DNA of 64,000 bases from Plotosus lineatus (lineage: Eukaryota > Chordata > Actinopteri > Siluriformes > Plotosidae): contig CM045729.1 in assembly GCA_024760905.1 (NCBI GenBank), positions 58,603,080 through 58,667,079 on the forward strand. The letters run 5' to 3'. Below the pieces are notes generated by a model. It did no database searches and had not been told where the DNA came from. It saw only the letters and a list, made by a program, of their open reading frames with translations. The translations under genes were made by a program, and so were the position numbers. Below are positions 1-9,995 of this stretch, piece by piece. How positions within the stretch are numbered: position 1 is the stretch's first letter; each line of letters starts with the position of its first letter.

Positions 1-403
1 TGGTAGCTGATCCAGAGGAGGTTGTGAGATGGAGAGAGAGGACTCACAGAGTGCTTGAGGACGGCGGTTGAACAAAGGACAGAAAGGAGTTTCACACAGC
101 GAATCCAACACCATATAGGTGATGATCGTCAGACTCCTGTCCCCGCCAGAAAAACGTATAGTCCTTCTCCTTCAGGCTGCCACTGCCCGGTAGTGCTGCA
201 ATGTCAATGCTGAGCCTCCTCAGCTCACGGTCAATGATGGCAGTTTTCCTGGCGTCATTGATTTTCTGGAGATTGTCAGAGAGGCCAGGGCACATTATTC
301 TGACCTTCCAGGTTGCCAGACTCAGCACTGGCTGCTTTGGTTTCTTGTTATTGCCTGGTGCAGTGTTTACAGTCCATGCTTCGGCTTTTGGCCTACACTT
401 CAA
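1..403 (-). pseudogene. LINE endonuclease domain, broken, running off the left edge
   Basis: This is the N-terminal part of an apurinic-type (EEP) endonuclease from a non-LTR retrotransposon, the enzyme that nicks target DNA for reverse transcription. Translation from 403 shows a start of the type TWKVRIMCPGLSDNL, then DARKTAIIDREL and SIDIAAL, then YTFFWRGQ and GVGFAV. In related elements a QETR motif with the catalytic Glu lies between IDIAAL and the SGSL segment. Here the two are nearly joined, so that motif is deleted. The frame stops at 92 with a TGA where relatives have Arg (CGA), a typical CpG decay product; similarity continues beyond it (NSFLSFVQPPSSS) to position 1. The family is different from the RTE copies at 2.6-61 kb. 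Seen: motifs, stop and missing QETR. Inferred: dead 5' portion of a LINE whose remainder lies outside the window. Confidence 0.72.
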
Positions 404-1260
404 GCACCCATTGAAGTAAGCGGACTGTGGCAGGCCAGCACCTTACTGGCTGGGGGCTGCACAACTAAAGGCGGGTGGTAGCTGGCCAGTGGGACTCGAT
501 GATCCCTCCCACCATCGGGCGATAGCCCTAGGCGCCCGAACTTATGCCAAATAGCCCTGGGCTTTTAACCAGTAACTGCATCTCCCCGTGTTGAGCTGCC
601 GCAGAAGGCATTACTGGAGTGACCTCTCCAGGGCACAGGCCAGGGTGAAGCTGTGTAGGAACTGAGATGCCCAGTCGACAGATTCCCCTTCTCGGCCTAG
701 CTGGTAGTGTCCAACGGAAGGTGCTAGCCGATACAGTTGGTACCAACCAACTTGGCTACAGTAGTTGCCGGGAGGTGCCGCTACGCGAGGACCAGCTGCC
801 TTCGGGGCTCCACTCCAGATTTTCTGTATGGAGTGTCTCCCTTAGCCTTTGTCACTCCTGTGATGACCACAAGGCAGTGGTGCTATTTGCCCATAGCTGG
901 GGGTTGTAAGACAGAGTTGTCCTTCTCTTAGCCTTTACCTCAAGGTCTTTGTCTGCAAGGCAGCAGATGGTTAACTAGTGAAAACCAGGGCATATCCATG
1001 TGCCGGTGGGCCTGCATAGTGCACCTCTGGGACTCAACCTGCTCCGAGAGCCCTCACATATTCAGCCTGGGGCTGTAAGGTGCCCAGCTATCAGGTTGTG
1101 TCACGAGGAGGCAATGTGAGAGTCTCAGCAGAAGCTTTGTACCATTAGGAAGGACTTACTTGGCCTTCTTTTCACTCAATGAGCTAGATGGCAGTTGCAG
1201 ATGAAGTTGGAAGCGAGAAGTCTAAGCAACTACACTACAGCTGCTCTACAGAACTAGGCG
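404..1260 (-). mobile_element. probable 5' untranslated region of the edge LINE
   Basis: GC-rich, non-repetitive sequence immediately upstream of the LINE endonuclease start on the minus strand. It has no convincing reading frame of its own and ends close to a (TA)n tract at 1288. Its position and its compositional contrast with the AT-rich surroundings suggest the leader of the element beginning at about 1260. The boundary is not certain because no target-site duplication can be tested (the other end is outside the window). Confidence 0.45.
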
Positions 1261-1285
1261 CTTTACTAAGTCCTGTGCAATGCAC

Positions 1286-1287
<2 letters not shown>

Positions 1288-1335
<48 letters not shown>
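1288..1335. repeat. (TA)n microsatellite
   Basis: About 24 uninterrupted TA units directly abutting the left arm of the large inverted repeat. Confidence 0.95.
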
Positions 1336-1340
<5 letters not shown>

Positions 1341-1587
1341 CCAAAACAAAAATAAAAGGACAGGACAAAGACTTTCTATTGAAACTCCATTTATCACTAC
1401 AGATCTGTTTTGAGGGGTGGTGAAACCATCCTCTCTCTTCAGGTGATTATAGAATAACCTTAGAATTCTTCTATAATCACCTGAAGAGAGAGGATGGTTT
1501 CACCACCCCTCGAAACAGATCTGTAGTGATAAATGGAGTTTCAATAGAAAGTCTTTGTCCTGTCCTTTTATTTTTGTTTTTGTTATT
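1336..1587. repeat. large near-perfect inverted repeat (hairpin)
   Basis: Left arm 1336-1454 and right arm 1469-1587 are reverse complements with a 14-nt spacer (1455-1468). Aligned base by base, the arms differ at only three positions that I can see: 1411/1512 in the core, and two near the outer end (1342/1581 and 1338/1585). The arms contain CCATCCTCTCTCTTCAGG and its complement flanking the loop. No transposase or tRNA-like sequence is present. The structure could be a fold-back element, a palindromic duplication, or the end of an unrecognised repeat family. The near identity of the arms implies recent origin or gene conversion. Confidence 0.93.
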
Positions 1588-1641
1588 TGCTCTACCAAAA
1601 AGCATTGAGCACTCTCCTACGGAAGGATCTACTCAGAAAAT

Positions 1642-1782
<141 letters not shown>

Positions 1783-2504
1783 GCTTTTAGAATTTGAAAG
1801 AAGAATCTGAATTATGTATATGAAACAAACTTTTCCAAATGGAAGTGTTGGTTTTGCATCAAAGCTGTGTGAGAAGTCATATAGTGTGTGGAAGATGGAT
1901 GAGGGTGCTACTTCAGCTGAGCTCAAGGCAGCTAGGATAAAAGTGAGTGATCATGCTGTGCTATTGGGAACCTGTGATTAGTCTTTTCAGTACAGCCTAA
2001 AGGAAATGTACTATGATCACAGGAGCTGCTTGATGTACAGACCTATGTAGTGTTTTACACATATCCTAGTAAGTGCCCAGGTGACACTATCGGCTGCATG
2101 AACAAACAACTAAATGTTTCATAAATTTCATAAACACATGAGGACCTAATGGTGAAATAGGTAATGCTGCTGTTTCACAAATCTGGGATTCTCTAGTTTC
2201 GTTCCATGTCATTAAACACATTCTTCTTACTTTACACTGAGTATAATCAGATTGTGAGTTTATTCCACCCCAACCAGGAATAAATATAATGATTACCCAT
2301 ACTTTGAAATCTAATGTAAACATACTGTGCATATATATCATAATCTGAACTTGGTTCAAAAGATTTATCAGATAAATAATAATAAAAAGACAAACTTGGA
2401 CAATTTCATGAGGTATAAGTTTTTTTTGGGATTACTGTTATAAGATTCTATTTGAAAATTTGATTAAACTGGAAACGTGCACAGACACACATGACCCAAA
2501 CATC

Positions 2505-2505
<1 letters not shown>
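1783..2505. other. no recognisable feature
   Basis: AT-rich, non-repetitive sequence. Short frames lack family motifs or domain-like composition. I see nothing to annotate. Confidence 0.6.

Positions 2506-2575
<70 letters not shown>
2506..2575. repeat. (CA)n microsatellite
   Basis: About 34 CA units, ending shortly before the target site of RTE copy 1. Confidence 0.95.
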
Positions 2576-2578
<3 letters not shown>

Positions 2579-2604
2579 GAGGAGTACTCCTTACAGAACT
2601 ATAG

Positions 2605-2622
2605 TATTTACCCAGCTTTAAT
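2605..2622. repeat. target-site duplication, RTE copy 1 (3' side)
   Basis: TATTTACCCAGCTTTAAT (18 nt) is repeated exactly at 5776-5793 and brackets RTE copy 1. Confidence 0.95.
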
Positions 2623-2656
2623 CTTCTTCTTCTTCTTTTCCTTTCGGCTGTTCCCT

Positions 2657-4276
2657 TCAGGGGTCGACACAGCAAATGATCTGCCTCCATCTCTCCCTAT
2701 CCTCTGCATCTTCTACTCTTACTCCAACGACTTTCATGTTTGCCTTCACCACATCCATAAATCTTCTCTTTGGTCTTCCTCTGGGCCTTCTGCCTGGTAG
2801 TTCCAACCTCAGCATCCTCGTACCAATATACTCACTATCCCTCCTCTGAACATGTCCAAACCATCTCAATCTATCCTCTCTGACTTTGTCGCCGAAACAT
2901 CTTACATGGGCTGTCCCACTGATGTACTCATTTCTGATCCTATCCATCCTCGTTACTCCCAAAGAGAACCTCAACATTTTCATCTCTGCTACCTCCAGCT
3001 CTGACTCCTGTCTTTTCCCCAGGGCCACTGTCTCTAAACCATACAACATCGCTGGCCTCATCACCATCTTGTACACTTTTCCATTCATTCTTGCTGATAC
3101 TCTCCTATCACACATCACACTGGACACTTTTCTCCATCCATTCCAACCTACCTGTACACGCTTCTTCACCTCTTTTCCACACTCTCCATTGCTCTGAATT
3201 GTTGAGCCTAAGTACTTAAAACCCTCCACCTTCTTTATCTCTGCCCCCTGTAACCTCACCGTTCCTCTTGGGTCCTTGTCGTTCACACACATGTATTCTG
3301 TCTTACTGAGACTAACCTTAATTCCCTTCCTTTCCAGGGCATACCTCCACCTCTCTAGATTTTCCTCCACTTGTTCTCAGCTCTCACTACAGATCCCGAT
3401 GTCATCTGCAAACATCATAGTCCATGGAGATTCTTGTCTAACCTCGTCTGTTAGCCTGTCCTTCACCATAGCAAACAAGAAGGGGCTGAGAGCTGACACT
3501 TGATGCAGTCCCACCTCCACCTTGAACTCTTCTGTCACACAGACAGCACACCTCACCACTGTCTTACATCTCTTATACATGTCCTGCACCACTCTAACAT
3601 ACTTCTCTGCCACTCCAGACTTCCTCATACAATACCACATTTCTTCTCTCCGCACCCTGCCATATGCTTTCTCCAGATCCACAAAGGCACCGTGCAGCTC
3701 CTTCTGACCTTCTCTGTACTTCTCTATTAACAGCCTCAAAGCAAACACTGCTTCTGTGGTGCTCTTTCTTGGCATGAAACCAAACTGTTGTTCACAAATG
3801 CTGACCTCTGCCCTTACTCTAGCTTCCACTATTCTTTCCCATAACTTCATTGTATGGCTCATCAACTTTATCCCTCTGTAGTTGCCACAACTCTGCACAT
3901 CTCCCTTGTTATTAAAAATGGGCACAAGCACACTTCTTCTCCATTCCTCTGGCATCTGCTCACTTTCTAAGACCTTGTTGAATATTCTTGTCAGAAAATC
4001 TACTGCTACCTCCCCTAGACACTTCCATACCTCAACTGGTATGTCATCAGGGCCAACTGCCTTTCCACTCTTCATCCTCTTCGATGCCCTCCTCACTTCT
4101 CCCTTACTAATCTTTGCTACTTCCTGGTCCTCAACGGTCACCCCTTCTACTCTTTTTTCTCTCTCATTTTCCTCATTCATCAGCTCTTCAAAGTACTCTT
4201 TCCATCTTCCCAGCACACTTCTGTCATCAGTCAATACATTTCCCTCTCTGTCCTTTATCACTCTAACTTGCTGCAT
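2657..4276 (-). pseudogene. RTE copy 1 reverse transcriptase and C-terminal region
   Basis: Two frames in series, 3377-4276 and 2657-3370. The first holds RT motifs: EEWRRSVLVPIF, GNYRGIKLMSH, GAFVDLEKAYGRV (conserved D present; usual YDRV is YGRV), GLHQVSALSPFLF (usually HQGSALSP), and the catalytic box MMFADDIGICSES. The second continues with the thumb region (LERWRYALERKG, FKYLGSTIQSNGECG) and the C-terminal RLRWFGHVQRRD segment, ending with CCVDP. A stop or frame change separates them near 3371. Several substitutions at conserved sites suggest a dead copy. Confidence 0.88.
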
Positions 4277-5391
4277 GTCTTCCCATCTCTATTTCTCTGC
4301 TGTGCTAACCTGTATAAATCACTTTTTCCCTCCTTACTGTCCAACCTATCATACAAGTCATCATACGCCCTCTGTTTGGCCTTTGACACCGCTACCTTCG
4401 CCTTATGCTGTGTCTCCCTGTACTCCTGTTTACTCCTCTCTGTGTCCCACTTCTTCTTGGCTAACCTCTTCTTTTGTACACACTGCTGCACTTCCTCATT
4501 CCACCACCAAGTTTCCTTATCTACTTTCCTTCCAGAGGACACACCAACTACTCTCCTACCGGTCTCCCGGATCATATTGGCTGTGGTTGTCCAGTCATCT
4601 GGAAGCACTTCCTGTCTACCCAAAGCCTGTTTCAACACCTCCTTGAAGACAACATGACACTCTTCTTTTTTCAGCTTCCACCACTTTGTCTTCTGCTCTG
4701 CCTTTGCCTTCTTCACCTTCCTCACCATCAGCGTCATCCTGCACACCACCATCCTATGCTGTTTGGCAACACTCTCACCCACTACTACTTTGCAGTCAAT
4801 GACTTCCTTCAAATTACATCGCCTACACAAGATGTAGTCTACCTGTGTGCTCTTACCTCCGCTTTCATAAGTCACCCTATGCTCCTGTTTCTTCTTGAAG
4901 AAAGTATTCACCACAGCCATTTCCATCCTTTTTGCAAAATCGATCAACATCTGTCCTTCTGTGTTCCTGTCCTGGATACCAAACCTGCCCATCACTTCCT
5001 TGTCCCCTCTGATGCCTGCACCAACATGTCCCTTGAAGTCTACCCCAATGACCACTCTTTCACCTCTGGGGGTACTCTGCATCACTTCATCTAACTCACT
5101 CCAGAATCTCTCCTTCTCTTCTAGCGCACATCCTGCCTGTGGGGCATAAGCACTAACAACATTGAACATCACGCCTTCAATTTCTAACTTGAGACTCATC
5201 ACTCTGCCTGACACTCTTTTCACTTTTAGAACATTCCTGACAAACCCCTCCTTCAAGATGACTCCTACTCCATTTCTCTTCCCATCCACACCATGATAAA
5301 ACAGCTTAAACCCTGCTCCTAAGCTTCTAGCCTTGCTACCTTTCCACCTGGTCTCCTGAACACACAGTATGTCTCTCTTCCTTCTCTGCAT
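4258..5391 (-). pseudogene. RTE copy 1 endonuclease region
   Basis: A 377-residue open segment with APE-type endonuclease motifs: ILCVQETRWKGSKAR (catalytic Glu in QET), VVSAYAPQAG, and VVIGVDFKGHVG. In this copy the usual GADFNGHVG is changed to GVDFKGHVG, replacing the Asn of the conserved D-x-N. The frame is missing its first part, which lies in another frame at 5410-5640, and is followed by the reverse transcriptase in yet another frame. The product would nick target DNA in the intact element; this one is probably inactive. Confidence 0.88.
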
Positions 5392-5793
5392 GTCAGCCAG
5401 CTCTCTATCTTATCCTTGCATAGCTCCAACATTCAAATTCCCTACTCTCAGTCCTAGGCTCACGCATTTCCTCTTCTCTCTCTGCCTACGGACACGCCTC
5501 CCGCCTCTCCTTTTTCGACGTCTTTGACCAACAGTAGTCCAATTTCCATCAGCACCCTGTTGGTTGACAGCACTGATGGCGGTCGTTGTTAACCCGGGCC
5601 TCGACCGATCCGATATGAATTTTGTTTTTACCATTTGCATTTTTAATGTGGCAGAAGTTTTACGTCGGATGCCCTTCCTGTCGCAACCCTCTGCATTTAT
5701 CCGGGCTTGGGACCGGCATAAGGGGGAGAGACACTGGTTAGTGACCCCCCCCCCCTCCCCGTCTCATGGCTGCATTATTTACCCAGCTTTAAT

Positions 5794-6160
5794 GTATAGA
5801 GCTAACCTGGTATGGCAAAACTCATAATAAATATCTTATGGAGACTTTGTTGCCATTTGTAGAACAAAGCTAAAGCTGTAGCTGACATCTAGAGCCACAA
5901 TTTAAAGGAAATGTACATGTCTTTTAGTTTTTATTTAGTTTTAAGATTTAGTTCAGTAAAACACTGAGAACATCCCGACAGCGTGTCCTGTGCCCTTGCA
6001 GTGTTCCAGGTTCATTGAAGGCTCCCGCGGGTTCACATTTCCAGCTCTTAAGAAATAAAAACATTTAGTTGGAATGTTACAGATTAAGGCTATGTTTGAA
6101 ATGAACTAATATTTGTATCTTTTTCCCTATTCAGACTTTCACTCACTTTCAGTGACAATT
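5794..6160. other. no recognisable feature
   Basis: Plain AT-rich sequence between RTE copy 1 and the Tc1-like remnant. No reading frame or repeat is apparent. Confidence 0.5.
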
Positions 6161-6900
6161 TTATCTTCATCACCTGTAGGATGACATCAATTGACTTTCA
6201 AAAAGAATGGCAACTGTGGTTAGGTGCACTGCAAACACAGGTTGAAACAGGTTTCTATAGGCAAGGCTGAAAGCATACAAAGTTAGAAAAAAAGCCCACA
6301 ATCACCGAGAAGCAAAGAAGAGCCAGGTTAAAGTTTGCTGAAGGCTATAAGGAATAGAATGTTGTCAGGCTCAAAGCAGTCAGGCTCAAAAAAGTTAGAG
6401 ACCTAGGGAGACTGACAAGCCACAGTGTATTGCAGGTACGTTCAAATTTTATGTTTGGTAATCTGGGGTGCTTCAGCAAGAGCACATTTTTGTTTAGGAA
6501 GAACACATGAATTGTGGAAGTAAACTCACTTTATTCTGCTCTATATATAATATTCTCCAACTATGATGACTGGAATTTCTAGCAGGACAATGCTCCATGC
6601 CAAACAACAAGGTCAAACAAGGTGTGGATGGAGGACTACAAGTTTAGGACCACGTCATGGCCAGCCCAATCTCCAGAGGTGAACCCTATTAAAAATCTCT
6701 GGAAGGTGACCAAAAGGAAGATGGATGGTCACAAGCCATCAAACAAAGCTGCACTGATTGAATGTTTGTGCCAGGAGTGGCATAAAATCACTCAAGATCA
6801 ATGGGAAAGACTGGTGGACAGCATGCCATGATGCATGAAAGCTGTGCGTAAAATGTCAGGAATATTCCACCAAATATTCATTTCTAAACTTATCCCAAGT
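6160..6900 (+). pseudogene. Tc1/mariner-like transposase remnant
   Basis: The clearest part is 6622-6831, translated as WMEDYKFRTTSWPAQSPEVN followed by PIKNLWKVTKRKMDG and a C-terminal DQWERLVDSMP. In Tc1-like DDE transposases the third catalytic residue is the Glu of NPIENLW; here it is NPIKNLW, a Glu-to-Lys loss. Just upstream (about 6580-6610) a DNAPCQ-like segment (QDNAPCQTTRSNK reading) carries the second Asp region. Further 5' only broken similarity can be seen. No clear terminal inverted repeats were found. Inactive remnant. Confidence 0.7.
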
Positions 6901-6975
6901 TCAAACATTCGTATTGTGTGTGTTTTTTAAATTACACATTGTCAGGATTTCTACACATTATTTAAAGTCTGACAA

Positions 6976-7022
6976 TTATATTATATTATATTATATTATA
7001 ATATTATAATATTATATCATAT
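6976..7022. repeat. (TATAT)n AT-rich tandem repeat
   Basis: Irregular ATTAT/TATAT units; low complexity. Confidence 0.85.
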
Positions 7023-7029
7023 TTTAATA

Positions 7030-7570
7030 CTGCATTTGTTATTTTTAATCAATTGACAGTTTCTACAGTTAAATGTTTTAAGTGGGAATATTCTGATGTG
7101 GAATTCGGGGAACATCCCATCATTCTGTCTGCAGTTCATAGAATAAAACAAAATTATTCATGTTCTTCAATGACATATCTATATATTAAAACCCAAGGAA
7201 CTAATACTTTTACAGTATCCTCCTATTTTTCTGTGGCTGAATGCACGCACCCATTCACACACATGTTCACAAGTGGGAAAAATTTAGTCCATTTGCAAAA
7301 ATCTTTTAGGAGGTGGGAAACCCATACAGATAATATGCAAATAACTCAAGCTCAAGATAAAACTAGGCAGTCTGGAGATGGCACGTTGCATATTTGAAAC
7401 TTAAACTCCAAAGAAATCCAAACGAAACTGCCATCACTAAGCTTGGAAACTAAATCAAAGGTGTGTTTATAAATTAGACAGACTGCATGTCAATAACTGT
7501 TTGTTATTTGCTAAAAAGACAGCTGATAAAAGCATAAAAATGTGTACTTGCAGCTAAAATAAATATAACA
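7030..7570. other. no recognisable feature
   Basis: Includes an open frame at 7053-7397 (114 codons) without any recognisable motif. It is in AT-rich non-repetitive DNA, and I see no reason to call it coding. Confidence 0.5.
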
Positions 7571-7572
7571 TA

Positions 7573-7740
7573 TTTCATTCATTCATTTTCTGATCTGCTT
7601 AACCCTAATTAGGATCGTGAGGAGGCTACTGCCCATCTCAGCCACCTCTGTGCAAAGGGCAGAGTACATCCAAGACAGCTTGCCAGGCCCTCATAGGACA
7701 GAAACACACCAATGGTTTGCAAGTCAATCATAGTAATTAG
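7573..7740 (-). mobile_element. SINE family A, 3' fragment
   Basis: Read on the minus strand this ends with GCTGAGATGGGCAGTAGCC, CTAATTAGGGTTAAGCAG and AAAATGAATGAATG. This is the 3' tail shared by family A and B SINEs in this window (compare 33400-33475 and 49985-50055). The tRNA-like head is missing. Confidence 0.65.
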
Positions 7741-7861
7741 CATGTTTAATGTAGACTTAACTTGATATTTTCAGATGTAAGAGGATGCTTGTGTATGTTT
7801 CAGCAGATTCACTACTTTATCACATAATTGCTAGTAACCTAATTAGGGTATTTTCTCATGC

Positions 7862-8421
7862 TGTCATGATTTCTACCTAGCTGTGGTGTTGTTTTAGTTT
7901 CTGAACAATAGGAGGAGGCAGAGCAGACTACAGAAGCCACCAGGGCGGAGCCTGGTTAGCTCCTGCTCACACACCTGAGTTACATCTGGCTTCATCAGGA
8001 GGACCTACTTAAGAAGCTGCAGGAGCAACTATGCTTTGCCAGATTATCTGCTTTCCACCATGGTAAGCAGGGTGTTCGCGCTTGTGGAAAACTAGCTAAA
8101 TTATAAACTTCCCTCACCAGTTTCATGTCAGCAGTCCTGTTCAAGTCGGTATGCTCCAGTCTTTCACCATAGAGTCTCTGGAAAGACTCACGTTTGTGGC
8201 CAACCTGTGTCCTCTCTCACTCCCTGATGGCTCAGATTCTCTCACCAAAGTGGGTGACCCCTCTTCTGGTCAGGAAATCGTATTCGCAAAGGCTCTGAGC
8301 TTCCTTCTATATTCCACCAGTGTCTTTTGGCTTTTTCACGCTACACTTTAGCTTAATAAAACATCTTTTACACAAAGTGGTTTTGGGTGTTTTGCTTTGT
8401 GTTATTTCCTGTGCCGTGACA
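7862..8421 (+). mobile_element. left long terminal repeat of a Ty3/gypsy element
   Basis: Begins TGTCATGATT and ends GTGCCGTGACA, so it has the TG...CA ends of an LTR. It matches the right LTR remnant at 16376-16839 in order, for example CTTTCACCATAGAGTCTCTG versus CTTTCACCACAGAGCCTCTG and GCAAAGGCTCTGAGC in both. It contains a polyadenylation-type AATAAAA at about 8355 and a downstream T/G-rich stretch. Length is about 560 bp. Divergence between the LTRs is high, so the insertion is old. Confidence 0.85.
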
Positions 8422-8428
8422 GAATAAT

Positions 8429-9182
8429 TTGGCCAGCATGGACTCTGCAGACACCATTAAGATGGCTGTCACAAAACAGAGCCAAATGCTAGGTGAACAT
8501 GGTAAAGCTATTCAAGTTTTGGTAGAACAACAAGCCATTAGCCATCAGTGCCTAGAGCAAACTGATGGCCTAATTCAGAGCCATTGTGTTCCTGTCTCAG
8601 TCCCTCCAGGTGATCCTCTGCCCAGTTCTGCCACTTTACTTCCAACAACTCTTCCCTCTAGTCAAGATGTTACCCTTGAACCAGTTTTCTGTGATGTTAC
8701 ATTACCCTTTCTTGATCTGTATTCTGGAGATGTGAAAAGTTGTGGGGGCTTCTTATTACTATGCTCTCTGGCAATTACTCTTTCTCCTTGTTCTTTTCCC
8801 TATGATTCATTTATTCAAGGTGTCACTTCTTAAAGGTAAGGCATTATCTTGGGCCTTAGCCTTTTCCGGCTCATACTCAATTAACTAATAGCCCTTTTCC
8901 TCCTTCTTCAAAGAATTTAAAAGTACTTTTGACTAGAACCTTAGGGCAAGTAATACAGCTAAGAGGTTATTAAACCTGCGACAGGGGAATCAGAGTGTGG
9001 CGAAGTTCTTGATAATCTTCAGAATCCTTGCCGCAGAGATTGGTTGGGTATCAAGCACCTTACAAGGAATCATTCTGAACCCCCTAAACGAGCAAATAAA
9101 AGAGCAGCTTGCTTCCAGAGATGAACCATCATCTTTTAATGATCTGATATCCTTGGTCATCTGCATAGATGGCTGTCTTTGA
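8429..9182 (+). pseudogene. gypsy gag-like region
   Basis: The frame starts at 8438 with MDSADTIKMAVTKQSQMLGEH, a typical start just after the LTR. It continues to CGGFLLLCSLAIT (matching the CGGFLLQC segment of fish gypsy gag) and stops at 8833. A second segment at 8997-9182 reads AAEIGWVSSTLQGIIL and EPSSFNDLISLVICID, matching the C-terminal half of the same capsid-like domain. Intervening sequence is out of frame. The gag product would form the intracellular particle in an intact element; this one cannot. Confidence 0.8.
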
Positions 9183-9399
9183 GAAAGAAGCCTGGAAAGG
9201 TATTACAAACCCAATAGCCCGTCCCGTGCTGTAACATCAAACCTCTTTCTCTGGCCCAGACACATTCTTCAGATAGTTCTGAGCCCATGCAGACTGGCAA
9301 GGCTTGACTTGCACCAGAAGAAAGACACACAAGAATTAATGCTGTTGAATGTATTTATTGTAGAACAAAGGGACACTACATGTTTCTTGCTCAATTTTC

Positions 9400-9916
9400 C
9401 CAAAAGAAAAAGGTCAATCTGTAGAAGCAGGAATACTGATTGGTGATGTAAAGATCAGTTCTCCTTGCTAAATTTTACAAGCCATTCTTCAAATGGGTCA
9501 AGTAAACCACAATCTCCAGGCATTAGATGACTCATAGAACAAAATGTGCTAGATGTTAGCCTGGCTAATGCTTTTAAGAATCCACTTGAGCCTCTGCCTA
9601 CTCCCAATTCTGTAGCAGCTTTTAATACGCAAACTCTTACCACTATTACTCACAAGACCCATGCTCTTTCTCTTGTAGTTTCTGGCAACCATTGTGAATC
9701 CATTGAGTTTTATATTTTCCCCATCTCTAACGCTGATTACCTTAACCGACCCCTGGTTAGAGTTACACAACATTCACATCTAGTGCTCTGAAAAGAGAGT
9801 AGAAAGCCAGTGTCTTTTGTCTCTCGTATTGCCTAAAGTCAGCTGATTCTTCCCTTTGTTCAAGCCTCACTAAAACCCCCCAAGCCGATGCTGATCTCTA
9901 ACCTGTCCCCAGTGAA
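9400..9916 (+). pseudogene. gypsy protease region, broken
   Basis: The segment at 9546-9791 reads MLDVSLANAFKNPLEPLPTP, then THKTHALSLVVSGNHCESI, which matches the region after the retropepsin active site in fish gypsy polyproteins. Upstream (about 9420-9540) the expected D-S-G active site is not readable in frame. The coding sequence breaks off near 9916 at CCCAGTGAA, where a LINE is inserted, and resumes near 14400 with GTGAATATAAC. Confidence 0.72.
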
Positions 9917-9979
9917 GAAAAAGACAAACATAAAGGGATCTTTATTGTCAACTGTTGCATGAACAATGAAAATCAGTCC

Positions 9980-9995
9980 AGCAGCTTTGTTTAGC
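9980..9995. repeat. target-site duplication, RTE copy 2
   Basis: AGCAGCTTTGTTTAGC (16 nt), repeated exactly at 11354-11369. Confidence 0.95.

Larger units (their letters stand above)
2623..5775 (-). mobile_element. RTE-type LINE, copy 1, full length but mutated
   Basis: Non-LTR retrotransposon of about 3.15 kb on the minus strand. Its 5' end (right side) is ATGCAGCCATGAG and its 3' end (left side) is the short RTE tail (GGCGACCCCTGAAGGGAA-like) followed by (GAA)n. It is bracketed by an exact 18-bp target-site duplication. It encodes endonuclease then reverse transcriptase in one long frame, here split at several places. The protein resembles vertebrate BovB/Expander-like RTE proteins. The upstream leader contains the CATCCGACGTAAAAC segment that also appears in a chimeric SINE tail elsewhere in the window. 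Confidence 0.93.

Noticed and set aside
3882..4646. Long plus-strand open frames across RTE copy 1 (and similar antisense frames in copies 2-6)
   Set aside because: They are antisense shadows of the LINE coding region; composition is Ser/Leu/Pro/His-rich and repeated in every copy because the sense strand is the same.
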